Numbered from the stretch's first letter, positions 1 through 7,517 are shown. The stretch is 7,517 bases of DNA from Chloroflexota bacterium (GCA_003648085.1 QMOC01000117.1:1-7517), one strand, 5' to 3'. The notes: generated by a model not told the origin, from the sequence alone. Numbers and translations: made by a program.

Positions 1-3000
1 CAGACTGCTTATTCTCCCACAGGACTGTCTCAATCTGCTTTACCAACTCCTCGACGGAGAATGGCCTGTTTATGAAGCGGACGGTATCCAGAGCGAGCAC
101 CTCTTGTCGCTTCACATCATCCATAATTGCATTCCCCAATCGCGGGTACTCACCCTGGTCAGGCAATTCGGAGACGGCAACCACCGGAATCTCCCGCGTA
201 GTGGGATTTGATTTTAACTCCTCAAGTATGGCAAACCCATCAGCATCTGGGAGCAACATGTCCAGCGCGATCAAGTCCGGGCGCTCACGCTGTGCCATCT
301 CCAGTGCCTCATCACCCCGCTGCGCGATCAACACCTCCCGCCCGTCTCCGGCCAGGCGTAGTTGAATCCGCCTGGCCACGTCGAAGTCACCCTCGACGAC
401 CAATACTTTTTCCGCCTGCCCCGCTTCTGCGGTGGGGAGGGTGAAAGTGAACGTGCTTCCCTTCCCCAACCGGCTCTCCACCCAAACTCGCCCACCGTGC
501 ATCTCCACCAGCGATTTGACAATGGAAAGCCCTAGCCCCGTGCCTGGCGTCTCCTGCACCAGCGGATGCTCAGCCCGGAAAAAGCGGTCGAAGACCTTCC
601 TCTGATCTTCCGGCGCGATGCCGATGCCCGTGTCGCGCACCGAAATGTGCACCTCGTCGCTATACACACGGGCTGAGACCACGATTTCGCCACCGGTTGG
701 TGTGTACAGACAGGCGTTTTCCACCAGATTGGTCAGAATCTGAGCCACGCGGTCGGGATCGGCCATAATTTCGGGGAGAGTGTATGGCACATCCGATCGC
801 AAGGTCAGCCCCTTATCCCCTGCCCGGCCTTCCATTGCGGCGACGACCTGAGCGATAATTCCCTCCACGCGCACCATTTCAGGTGATAATGCCACCCGCC
901 CGCTCTCGATACGCGAGAGGTCGAGCAGGTCATTGACCAGCATGGCGAGGCGGTCGGTGTTCTTTTTAATAATGGATAGAAATCTTCGCTGTTCCTCCAT
1001 CAACTTACCGGCCGCTCCCATCAGAAGCAGGTCAGCGTATCCTTTAATTGAGGTCATCGGCGTGCGCAATTCGTGCGAGACCATGGAGACAAATTCTGTC
1101 TTGGCGCGATCAGCCTCTACCTCGGCTGTGACGTCACGGAAGACCGAAACGGTGCCCAGAAACTCATCGCCCATTAACACCGGTGCCAGGTGGACGCTGA
1201 CAATACGATCTCCGATGTTTAACCGGGCGGCCAGGTACTCATCTGTGGCATAAGTCTCGGGCTGCTTCGCCCACCCGGCGACCGTCTCCAGCCAGTCTCG
1301 CGCCTGGCTGCCATACAGCCCGAGCATCTCGCCGGTCGTCCGCCCCAGAGCCTCCTGCCGTGGCAATTCCAGAATGCGTTCCGCAGCCGCGTTGAAGAGG
1401 ATAATTCTACCCTGGGCATCAGCCACCATCACTCCATCTGCGACGCCCTCCAGGATGGCCTGGCTCTTGGCAGCCTCGACCTGGTGGATCTTGAGCATGC
1501 TTCCCAGGCGCTCCGCCTGATCACGGATCAGGCCGTAGAGTTCGGCGTTGTTGGCAGCATTGGCGACCTGGGTGGCAGCGGTCTCCACCAGGCGCAGGTG
1601 ATCCTCGTTGAAGAAATCGGGCTGAGTGTGGAACAGCAATAATGCGCCCAGCACTTCATCACCCACACAGAGAGGAACCGCCAGCGCTGAGCAATATCCC
1701 CGTACTGTCTCCCGCTCCTCGATCCAGCGCGGGTCAAATCGAATATCCGGGACAATGGCCGCCTCCCGTTGCTCCATCACCCAGCCTGCCAATCCTTCTC
1801 CCCGGTGGAAGCGGGTGGGAACACCACCAGGAGGCAAATTGGCCCCCGCCCCCAGGGCGGCGCGGTGGATTAACCGCCCAGACTCCGAATCCAGCATCAG
1901 GATGGATGCCCGTTCGGCCCCCACAGCCTCCACGACTAACTCCAGGGCGCGGTTCAACACGTGGTCCAGGTCGAGGCTGACAGAGAGTTGGGAGGTGATG
2001 CGGTAGAGTGTCTCGACCCGATCACGTTCTACAGTCAGTTCCCCCATCGCCTCGGCCAGCGCCTGAGTGCGCTCCTCGACGCGCCGCTCCAACTCCTGCG
2101 AAAAGCGACGCACCTCATCAAACAGGCGCGCATTTTCCACCGCCATGGCTACCTGGTCGGCCAACGCCGAGAGCGTCGCTACCTCGGCTGGCGAGAACCT
2201 GCGGGGCTCCCGGTGGCTGATGCTCAGCACCCCCAGGACCTGATTGCCAACCGTGAGGGGAGCCAGCATCGCTGAACCTATCTCAACCCCTATAGGACCG
2301 GGTACGGGACGCGGATCCTGTTTCACATCATCAACCGCAAGTGGCATACCGCTCTCGGCCACTGCACCCACCAACCCCTGGCCTGGGGCGCAGGTAAGCG
2401 ATGAGAGGCTCTCAAGCGTGAAGCCGCATGCTGCCCGTGGCACGTATCGCCCGCTCTCGGCATCCAGGAGAAAGATGCTGCTGTGATCGCACTCCAGCAA
2501 TTGGGTGGCTGTCTCAACAACCGTGTTCAACACTGCGCTCAATTCGAGTTTGGCCGTGACCGAGCGGCTGACCTCGTTGAATAAGGCCAATGTTTCGGCG
2601 CGGTGCTGCAGTTCCTCCACCAAGCGAGCGTTTTCGATGGCGATCGCTGCCTGGGCCGCGAAAATCTCCAGCACCTCGATAGTGGCCCGGTCAGGGACGC
2701 GGCCATCGCGGGGCTGATCCACTGAGAGGAGGCCCCTGACGTCTCCACCAGGCCCTATGAGGGGGACGAGCAGCATGTCGCGGGGATGCCAGTATCCAGG
2801 CTTGCGCGTGCTGCCTGCCGCTTCCTCCTCATAATATACATCCAGGCGCTCACGCCAATGGGCCTCTCGTTCAGCCGGGATGTAGTAACTCTGGCTAATG
2901 CGGAACTCCTCGCTCATCACCTCTTCCACAACAGACCAGGGCTGCCGCACCGTTTTCATGCGCTCAAAGGCGGCGATAGGGATGCCGGCAGCAGCCACGC

Positions 3001-4612
3001 GACGTTGATAGGGCGGGTCACCCTCCAACACGCTGATCAACACCAGATTGAACCCCACGCTTTCCTGGATCGCGTATGCGATTTCCTCCAATATCTCTTC
3101 CAGAGGCCGATCCGAACGCAGCGCCTGGCTGACCTCCAGGACCGACGCGAGTTGGTCGGCCCGGCGACGCAGTAACTCACCGCGCTTCAACTGCTCTTGA
3201 TAGCGTCGGGCATTGCCAATGGCGATAGATGCCTGGGCCGAGAGGCCCTCGACGAACTCCACTACCTCTTGATCAAAGGCCCCCTTCTCAGCACTCTCCA
3301 AGAGAATCAAGCCCGCCAGAGCCTCCTCATAGAATATGGGCACGATGAGCATAGAGCGGGTTTCCGACCTGATCCTGATCTCGCCCACCTCTGCCGCTAC
3401 GTCAGGAATGAGCAGCGACTGACGGGCGCGCTGTATCTCGGCCAGGGTCTTCGCCAAAGCGGGGTGTGCCTTCGGCGCTCGCAGCATTGCGCGGACGCGA
3501 GCCTCCTCCGCTTCCGAATAGCCCGTGCACATCTCCAGCCGCAGTTCGCCCTCCTCCGGCTCCCCCGAAGCGGAAGGGGTTTCCCGAAGCACAATTGCGC
3601 CGTACGTGGTCTTACCCAGGCGCGTGGCCTCTTCCAATACCAGATGCAAAATGTGTCTCAGGTCAAGCGTAGCGTTAATCTCGCGACTCACGCGCTGGAG
3701 ACCGCTCAGTGCCTCCACCCGTCGCCGCAACTCCTCGTCCGTTTGCCCGTACAGGCGTGCATTCTCAATCGCAATTGCCGCCTGGTTGGCGATGGCCCGC
3801 AGTGTTTCCAGATCACGTTCTATAAAAGCGTCCTTTCGATAACTGGCCAACTCCAACGTGCCGACGAAGCGCCCCCGGCTTTGCAGGGGAATGCCGACAT
3901 AGGATCGGAAAGGATACTCGGGTGTATCTAACTTAGGACGCACGTCGCGCCGGGCCTCAACGTCAGGAATGAAAAGGAAGCGCCGATGGCGGGCTATCCA
4001 GCCCGTGTACCCCTCATCGAGCCTATAGACCCCCCCTGTCTCCCGGACGTAAGCCCGGTCCCCTCCCCAGCCTTGGGTAATGCAGCATTGCCGTCCTTCA
4101 TCCCAGAGCGTGATTTCGGCGACATCGTAGGGGATGAGGTGGCGGGTACTCGACAGGATGGTGTCCAAGGTCGCCCTCAGATCAGGGCCGTCGCCGATAG
4201 AGGTGTCGAGGCGGCTCGGGACCGCCGCCTCACCCAATGGTTGCCGGCGGAGTGTCCCGACCGATCTGTGTCTTTCCCCCCATTGAGTGGAGAACCAGGT
4301 CACGGGGAAAAGCAATCCACTGGCGAGCAATCCTTCTGCGACGTGGGGCGACAATCCCTCGGCGAGGAAAACACCGATCAAGGGGACGAGAATAAGCAAT
4401 GCACCGGCCATAGCCGCGATCCAGGCCATCCGGCGGCCAAACCGATAGGCGACCAGACCTGCCGGCAGGAGGAGCAGATAGCGGGGGATGGTGGCCCATT
4501 CAGGCGAGGTTTTCACCATCCACACCGCCAGACCGAGTGTAAGGACCACCACACTCGCACCCACGACTACGGCTGACCATTCATACCGGCGTTTCTCTGG
4601 CCGTTCACCCAT
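1..4612 (-). CDS. Membrane-anchored hybrid histidine kinase with five GAF domains, PAS, HisKA, HATPase and REC (3' end outside window)
   Basis: This frame is open from the ATG at 4612 to the window edge, giving 1537 visible residues. An in-frame TGA lies six codons upstream with no other start between, so this ATG is the first possible start. Four hydrophobic segments (about 13-33, 41-57, 62-83, 92-108), with basic residues on the inside, form a membrane anchor. Five GAF domains follow at about 143-287, 316-472, 500-664, 690-830 and 880-1025; most end in a helix like [12 protein letters not shown] charged coiled coil (831-872) separates GAF4 from GAF5. A PAS domain covers about 1050-1165. The HisKA box is [13 protein letters not shown] with phospho-acceptor H1180. 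The ATPase shows NLVENA (N1295, N1299), DTGIGI (1327-1332) and GTGLGL. A receiver runs from 1401 to about 1535, with D1451 as phospho-acceptor; its last helix is nearly complete, so few residues are missing. The protein should autophosphorylate in response to ligands or redox cues that cannot be named from sequence. The adjacent regulator is the likely partner. Confidence 0.95.
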   Translation of the reverse strand, partial: MGERPEKRRYEWSAVVVGASVVVLTLGLAVWMVKTSPEWATIPRYLLLLPAGLVAYRFGRRMAWIAAMAGALLILVPLIGVFLAEGLSPHVAEGLLASGLLFPVTWFSTQWGERHRSVGTLRRQPLGEAAVPSRLDTSIGDGPDLRATLDTILSSTRHLIPYDVAEITLWDEGRQCCITQGWGGDRAYVRETGGVYRLDEGYTGWIARHRRFLFIPDVEARRDVRPKLDTPEYPFRSYVGIPLQSRGRFVGTLELASYRKDAFIERDLETLRAIANQAAIAIENARLYGQTDEELRRRVEALSGLQRVSREINATLDLRHILHLVLEEATRLGKTTYGAIVLRETPSASGEPEEGELRLEMCTGYSEAEEARVRAMLRAPKAHPALAKTLAEIQRARQSLLIPDVAAEVGEIRIRSETRSMLIVPIFYEEALAGLILLESAEKGAFDQEVVEFVEGLSAQASIAIGNARRYQEQLKRGELLRRRADQLASVLEVSQALRSDRPLEEILEEIAYAIQESVGFNLVLISVLEGDPPYQRRVAAAGIPIAAFERMKTVRQPWSVVEEVMSEEFRISQSYYIPAEREAHWRERLDVYYEEEAAGSTRKPGYWHPRDMLLVPLIGPGGDVRGLLSVDQPRDGRVPDRATIEVLEIFAAQAAIAIENARLVEELQHRAETLALFNEVSRSVTAKLELSAVLNTVVETATQLLECDHSSIFLLDAESGRYVPRAACGFTLESLSSLTCAPGQGLVGAVAESGMPLAVDDVKQDPRPVPGPIGVEIGSAMLAPLTVGNQVLGVLSISHREPRRFSPAEVATLSALADQVAMAVENARLFDEVRRFSQELERRVEERTQALAEAMGELTVERDRVETLYRITSQLSVSLDLDHVLNRALELVVEAVGAERASILMLDSESGRLIHRAALGAGANLPPGGVPTRFHRGEGLAGWVMEQREAAIVPDIRFDPRWIEERETVRGYCSALAVPLCVGDEVLGALLLFHTQPDFFNEDHLRLVETAATQVANAANNAELYGLIRDQAERLGSMLKIHQVEAAKSQAILEGVADGVMVADAQGRIILFNAAAERILELPRQEALGRTTGEMLGLYGSQARDWLETVAGWAKQPETYATDEYLAARLNIGDRIVSVHLAPVLMGDEFLGTVSVFRDVTAEVEADRAKTEFVSMVSHELRTPMTSIKGYADLLLMGAAGKLMEEQRRFLSIIKKNTDRLAMLVNDLLDLSRIESGRVALSPEMVRVEGIIAQVVAAMEGRAGDKGLTLRSDVPYTLPEIMADPDRVAQILTNLVENACLYTPTGGEIVVSARVYSDEVHISVRDTGIGIAPEDQRKVFDRFFRAEHPLVQETPGTGLGLSIVKSLVEMHGGRVWVESRLGKGSTFTFTLPTAEAGQAEKVLVVEGDFDVARRIQLRLAGDGREVLIAQRGDEALEMAQRERPDLIALDMLLPDADGFAILEELKSNPTTREIPVVAVSELPDQGEYPRLGNAIMDDVKRQEVLALDTVRFINRPFSVEELVKQIETVLWENKQS

Positions 4613-4650
4613 GTGCCTATACCCGCTTCAAGCCTGCCGCCCGTGACCGG

Positions 4651-4660
4651 TTCTCCTCCC
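4651..4660 (-). promoter_or_regulatory. Shine-Dalgarno-like purine tract in the regulator-kinase gap
   Basis: GGGAGGAGAA lies in the 65-base gap between regulator stop and kinase ATG, but ends 38 bases before that ATG, and no start codon sits at normal spacing after it. The kinase ATG itself has only a weak AGCGGG-like tract before it. The tract could act as a ribosome standby site or be a relic of an older start. Confidence 0.3.
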
Positions 4661-4677
4661 TGCCTCAAAGATGGGGT

Positions 4678-5571
4678 CTAAGCCGCCTGTCCTTCACGTC
4701 GCGCACTGGCGGCCGCCTCGGTGATCTCCCTAATATCGGTGAATGGGCCATCATCGGCCGTTACCACACCGATGGAGAGTGTCATCAGGTCCGCTTTAGT
4801 TTCATTGCCTGCCTCGTCGCGCATAGTCAGATAACCCTGCTGCCGCGTTTGCCAATCGTAGTGCGTGCCCACCCTGGCATCGAAGTGCTGTTTAAGTTCT
4901 TTGACTACAGGCATGATGAGATCTTTCTTGGTAATGATGATGAAGTCATCGCCGCCGATGTGACCGATGAAGTCGTTGGGGGTGCCCACACTGTCCACCA
5001 CTTCGCCCAGGATCATCGCGGTGAAGCGCAGTACGTCCTCGCCGGCCACAAAGCCGTACACTTCACCGAACACGGTGAAACCCTCGATGCCCACGTAGAT
5101 AATGCCCCAGTCATCTCGCCGCATCAACTGCCGCAATTGCTCCTCAATCAATCGGCCGCTGGGCAGACCGGTGGTGGGGTTGGTCAGGCTTTCATAAGTA
5201 GCCCGGGCCATAGCGTTCCTGACCCGCAACTTGAGTTCCTCCACGTCAAAGGGCTTGGTGATGTAGTCATCGGCGCCCAGTTCGAGGCCGTGGATCTTAT
5301 CGGAACGCTCGTCCTTCTGCGTCAGGAAGATGATGGGGATATGGCTGGTGCGGAGGTTGCTTCGCAACTCACGGCACACGTCGTAGCCATCCATATCCGG
5401 CAACATAATGTCCAGCACAATAATGTTAGGCAACTGATGCCGACACATCTCCAGCGCATCTTCGCCCCGCTGGGCCACGGCCACATCATAGCCCTGCGAT
5501 TGAAAGTAAATGCGCAGCATGTTAGAGACGTCGAAATCATCTTCAACCACCAGAATTCTTCCTTGAGACAT
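4678..5571 (-). CDS. Response regulator with REC domain and degenerate GGDEF-type output domain
   Basis: The protein has 297 residues and starts at an ATG preceded by a strong Shine-Dalgarno. Residues 5-120 are a complete receiver: acidic pocket E10, D11 and D12, phospho-acceptor D54 in VLDIMLPDMDGYD, T84 and K106 in ITKPF. Residues about 127-290 are a GGDEF-family domain, recognised by TTGLP (133-137), GHIGGDDF (203-210) and the late strand MTLSIGVV. Active diguanylate cyclases carry DxD near the first metal site and an Asn for GTP. Here the matching stretch reads GIEGF (161-165) and FGEVYGF (168-174), so the aspartates are Gly and Glu and the Asn is Gly. No RxxD inhibitory site precedes GGDDF. 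Cyclic-di-GMP synthesis is therefore doubtful; the domain may bind nucleotide, dimerise or contact a partner. It is encoded 65 bases ahead of the hybrid kinase and is its likely phosphotransfer partner. The protein is soluble and cytoplasmic, with no DNA-binding domain. Confidence 0.93.
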   Translation of the reverse strand: MSQGRILVVEDDFDVSNMLRIYFQSQGYDVAVAQRGEDALEMCRHQLPNIIVLDIMLPDMDGYDVCRELRSNLRTSHIPIIFLTQKDERSDKIHGLELGADDYITKPFDVEELKLRVRNAMARATYESLTNPTTGLPSGRLIEEQLRQLMRRDDWGIIYVGIEGFTVFGEVYGFVAGEDVLRFTAMILGEVVDSVGTPNDFIGHIGGDDFIIITKKDLIMPVVKELKQHFDARVGTHYDWQTRQQGYLTMRDEAGNETKADLMTLSIGVVTADDGPFTDIREITEAAASARREGQAA

Positions 5572-5574
5572 TTT

Positions 5575-5584
5575 CCCTCCTCCT
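5575..5584 (-). promoter_or_regulatory. Ribosome binding site of the REC-GGDEF regulator
   Basis: The minus strand reads AGGAGGAGGG followed by AAA and the ATG at 5571. It is a near-perfect Shine-Dalgarno at workable spacing and fixes the regulator start. It lies immediately after the heptamer array. Confidence 0.8.
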
Positions 5585-5645
5585 GCCAGCCGTCAGCCGT
5601 TAGCGGGTAGCCGATAGCATGATTGCTGACTGCTAACCGCTGATT
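5583..5645 (-). repeat. Degenerate heptanucleotide tandem array with inverted halves
   Basis: On the minus strand these 63 bases divide into nine 7-mers in one unbroken phase: AATCAGC, GGTTAGC, AGTCAGC, AATCATG, CTATCGG, CTACCCG, CTAACGG, CTGACGG, CTGGCAG. The first three share a pattern RRTYAGC; the last five share CTRNCGG-like units that approximate its reverse complement, so the array is also an imperfect palindrome able to fold back. It fills the whole gap between reductase and regulator up to the ribosome binding site, and its first units supply the last codons (Ile-Ser-Gly) and the TAG stop of the reductase. It resembles the short heptanucleotide repeats scattered through intergenic DNA of cyanobacteria and other large genomes. 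It could shape mRNA processing between the gene pairs. Confidence 0.7.
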
Positions 5646-6640
5646 CGGAAGCCGTGCTTGTGGGCCAGTTGAGCGATCTCGCGCGCCTCTTCGCCCCGAA
5701 TCTGCTTGCCCAGCGAATAACTTTCGTAACGTCCCTCCAACGCCAGCACCATCGTTTCCGCCATGCAGGCATAAGCCTTGCCAGGCGGGAGGCCGAAATC
5801 GAAGCCGAAGTCCACCTCTCCAGGCACATCCACCACCCCGCCATCAATGAGCAGTACGTCATCTCGCTCTCGCGCCACCTGCGGCGAGACGTCCCGTGGA
5901 CGGGCCACATCGCACACGACCGCGCCGTGTTTGAGGTGCTGGGGCCGGATGATCGGCCTAGCGGCGCTGGTGGCAGTCAGCACCATATCGGCCCTGCGAA
6001 TGTCTTCAATATGCGTCGAGGTACGTACCAGACGTACCCCGGCCGCCTCTGCCCGCGCTCGCACCTGTGCCAGGTGGGATTCCCGCCGGCCGATCAACAC
6101 CAACTCCGCCACCCCCGGGGCAAGTAACTCCGCACACGCCGAGCCGATGCTCCCCGTCGCTCCGACCACGGCGGCGGTGGCCCGCTCCGGCCGGATGCCT
6201 TTGCGACGCGCCGCCCCTTGCAGTGCCTCGACCGCAACGGCCACAGTGAGACTGCGACCCGTAGTGACAGGAATGTTCAAACGCCGGGCGATGGTCACTC
6301 CGCCATCGCCGACCACAGATGTGAAAGCCCCCAACCCCAGAATACGAGCCCCCAGCCTCTGCGCCAGGTGACCGGTCTGAACAATCTTCTTGTAGGCCGT
6401 TTGAGGCGGCAATCGCAGCATTTGCCGGGCAGTGAACGGGCAGGCCAACAGCCACCCCTCGATCTCCTTCCCCGTCGCCTCTGAGCGCACCCCGGTGACA
6501 TGCGACAGGTAAACCGGCGGCCAGAAGCGGGAGAAGAAATGGATCAGCGGTGTGGGTAATATTTTTGCCAGGTGCGGATACTTGCGCGCCACGTCCTGTT
6601 TGGGATTGAGTGGGTGAATAACGAAAGCAAAGTTATCCAT
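5633..6640 (-). CDS. Long-chain acyl-ACP reductase-like (predicted amino acid dehydrogenase family, COG5322-type) oxidoreductase
   Basis: From the ATG at 6640 the product has 335 residues, close to the roughly 340 of cyanobacterial acyl-ACP reductase (AAR), which reduces fatty acyl-ACP to fatty aldehyde with NADPH. Matching segments, recalled from that family, are: LGAFTSVV (103-110) for its GGFTSII; TTGRSLT (126-132) for TTGNTHT; the Rossmann loop AVVGATGSIGSA (157-168); LIDGGVVDVPGEVDF (264-278); and YACMAETMVLALEG (290-303), where C292 aligns with the cysteine that carries the acyl thioester in AAR. The end KHGFR (328-332) also matches. A longer reading from an ATG at 6739 adds 33 residues but overlaps the upstream gene by 86 bases, and the family begins near FAFVIHPL, so 6640 is preferred. 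The gap to the upstream gene is 13 bases, implying co-transcription. Substrate could be acyl-ACP, acyl-CoA or something else; the dehydrogenase fold is firm, the acyl specificity is inferred. No aldehyde deformylating oxygenase gene is present in the window. Confidence 0.87.
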   Translation of the reverse strand: MDNFAFVIHPLNPKQDVARKYPHLAKILPTPLIHFFSRFWPPVYLSHVTGVRSEATGKEIEGWLLACPFTARQMLRLPPQTAYKKIVQTGHLAQRLGARILGLGAFTSVVGDGGVTIARRLNIPVTTGRSLTVAVAVEALQGAARRKGIRPERATAAVVGATGSIGSACAELLAPGVAELVLIGRRESHLAQVRARAEAAGVRLVRTSTHIEDIRRADMVLTATSAARPIIRPQHLKHGAVVCDVARPRDVSPQVARERDDVLLIDGGVVDVPGEVDFGFDFGLPPGKAYACMAETMVLALEGRYESYSLGKQIRGEEAREIAQLAHKHGFRISG

Positions 6641-6644
6641 CTCC
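6641..6644 (-). promoter_or_regulatory. GGAG abutting the preferred start of the AAR-like gene
   Basis: GGAG touches the ATG at 6640 with no spacer, which is too close for normal pairing. Translation may instead depend on coupling to the stop of the beta-helix gene 13 bases upstream. An in-frame TTG at 6652 is a weaker alternative start. Confidence 0.3.
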
Positions 6645-6653
6645 GTGCCCAAA

Positions 6654-7517
6654 TCAACGCGGATACATCCTGGCGTGCAGTTCCATCCCTCTTTTGATGG
6701 TGAAATGGTCGCTATCTTCGTAAAAAATATTGCGGTCAATCACGCGCCTCTCGGCCGAGGCCAGCAAGACCACGTCCGATTCAATGGCCCGGGCCGGATA
6801 CACCACCAGGCCGGAGCCAACGAAACAATTATGGCCCACGCACCCACCCAGCACCGGCATGCCCGTCTCCTCCAGTTTGCCCTGATAAGATGAGCGGATG
6901 GGCTTAGGCACCAGGTTGAAGTCGGTGAAAGTATTACCCGCGCCGATGAAGGTGTTGCGTCCAATGCTGCAGAACTGGAGACAGGTATTCTGCGCCACCA
7001 TCGAATCCTCCATCATCACGCTCATAAAGAGCGACGCCCGAAAGGGAAGAAAACAGCGGTCCGACACTACACTGAGGAGAATCTGGCACCCCTGCGCTAC
7101 GTCCACATTACTCCCGATGAGAGAGGCACAGATGACAGCGCCCGGTCCAATGCTGACATTATCGCCGATGTAAGTTGGTCCTTGGATGATGGCTGTGGGG
7201 TCAATGCTGCAATTGCGGCCTACATGCACCACCGTGGACGAAGAAAGGACTTGCTTTCGTTCCAGCATCGCGCGCCCCAGCATCTCAAGTTGCTTTCCCA
7301 CACTGCGCTCGATGTCGCGCTCCAGCCGCGCACCTTCGGCGAATACTCCAAAGATGACATTAGCGGTGATAGTGTGAACCCAATGTTCAATAGAGCAGAA
7401 CGCCTTGGTGGGCACCTGATACACCAGATCACCCTTCTCATCGGACATATGGGTCGGGACGCGATAGTAACCCACTTCGCGCGCTTCAGTGTTTATCACC
7501 AGGGGACGCACGTTAGG
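6654..7517 (-). CDS. Left-handed beta-helix (hexapeptide repeat) transferase-like protein, 5' end outside window
   Basis: The frame is open to the right edge (287 visible residues plus stop). A GTG at 7511 is possible as a start, but the codons before it are also open, so the true N-terminus is probably off the window. Counting from that GTG, residues about 93-140 and 182-250 carry hexapeptide-type turns of a left-handed beta-helix, such as GPTYIGDNVSIGPGAVI and the later SIGRNTFIGAGNTF and VGHNCFVGSGLVV. Between them sits a less regular part (about 142-180), and before them a helical stretch (about 41-88). The overall look recalls the C-terminal helix of GlmU or COG1208 sugar-nucleotidyltransferases, but beta-helix acyltransferases share the fold, and no nucleotidyltransferase signature is visible in the part seen. 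The last 30 residues (FYEDSDHF onward) leave the helix. The gene ends 13 bases before the AAR-like reductase, so the two are probably one operon and may act on the same lipid or glycan substrate; that link is inference. Confidence 0.8.
   Translation of the reverse strand, partial: PNVRPLVINTEAREVGYYRVPTHMSDEKGDLVYQVPTKAFCSIEHWVHTITANVIFGVFAEGARLERDIERSVGKQLEMLGRAMLERKQVLSSSTVVHVGRNCSIDPTAIIQGPTYIGDNVSIGPGAVICASLIGSNVDVAQGCQILLSVVSDRCFLPFRASLFMSVMMEDSMVAQNTCLQFCSIGRNTFIGAGNTFTDFNLVPKPIRSSYQGKLEETGMPVLGGCVGHNCFVGSGLVVYPARAIESDVVLLASAERRVIDRNIFYEDSDHFTIKRGMELHARMYPR

Noticed and set aside
3197..3931. A 244-codon open frame on the plus strand
   Set aside because: It is antisense to the GAF1-GAF2-GAF3 part of the kinase, and has no domain or plausible ribosome site.
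3986..4576. A 196-codon open frame on the plus strand
   Set aside because: It is antisense to the membrane anchor and first GAF domain of the kinase; its composition is Pro-, Gly- and Gln-rich without family features.
4849..5610. A 253-codon open frame on the plus strand
   Set aside because: It lies antisense to the REC-GGDEF gene, which has clear family motifs throughout. The predicted protein is His- and Val-rich with no recognisable domain, and open antisense frames are expected in GC-rich DNA.
5572..5645. Intrinsic terminator between reductase and regulator
   Set aside because: The region can fold back on itself, but the pairing is imperfect and no T-run follows on the minus strand; the sequence continues into a Shine-Dalgarno and start codon. 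A repeat array describes it better.
5654..6371. Two overlapping open frames on the plus strand (157 and 197 codons)
   Set aside because: Both are antisense to the reductase, whose Rossmann and cysteine motifs establish the true frame; the 197-codon product is Arg-, Ser- and Thr-rich low-complexity sequence.
6641..6739. N-terminal extension of the reductase from an ATG at 6739
   Set aside because: It overlaps the upstream gene by 86 bases, and family similarity begins only at the ATG at 6640.

Overview
The window is fully coding on the minus strand. Four co-directional genes are packed head to tail with gaps of 13 to 65 bases; no gene on the plus strand is credible, and there is no tRNA, rRNA, CRISPR array or mobile element. 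Transcription order (right to left) is: (1) the end of a left-handed beta-helix hexapeptide-repeat protein, 5' end outside the window; (2) a reductase closely resembling cyanobacterial long-chain acyl-ACP reductase (AAR); (3) a response regulator with a REC domain and a degenerate GGDEF-type domain; (4) a very large membrane-anchored hybrid histidine kinase with five GAF domains, a PAS domain, a kinase core and a terminal receiver, whose last few residues lie beyond base 1.

The composition is GC-rich. Stacked GAF domains in large hybrid kinases, a response regulator ending in a GGDDF domain, and an AAR-like predicted dehydrogenase together suggest a Chloroflexota-like bacterium (Anaerolineae or relatives). 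This is inference from protein style; no marker gene is present.

Region by region: 7517-6654 is the beta-helix protein, perhaps a sugar-nucleotide or acyl transferase module. 6640-5633 is the AAR-like enzyme with its Rossmann loop and the catalytic-type cysteine conserved. 5645-5583 is a 63-base array of degenerate heptamers that runs from the last codons of the reductase gene up to the ribosome binding site of the regulator. 5571-4678 is the REC-GGDEF regulator. 4612-1 is the kinase.

The kinase and regulator look like a cognate signalling pair: the five GAF domains and the PAS would sense intracellular or membrane-near signals, H1180 would autophosphorylate, and phosphate would pass to D54 of the regulator. 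The kinase's own receiver has lost one acidic Mg-binding position and its conserved lysine, and the regulator's GGDEF domain has lost the metal-binding aspartates. Both output modules therefore look non-canonical. Whether the two metabolic genes upstream are functionally tied to this signalling pair or only share a transcript cannot be decided from this window.
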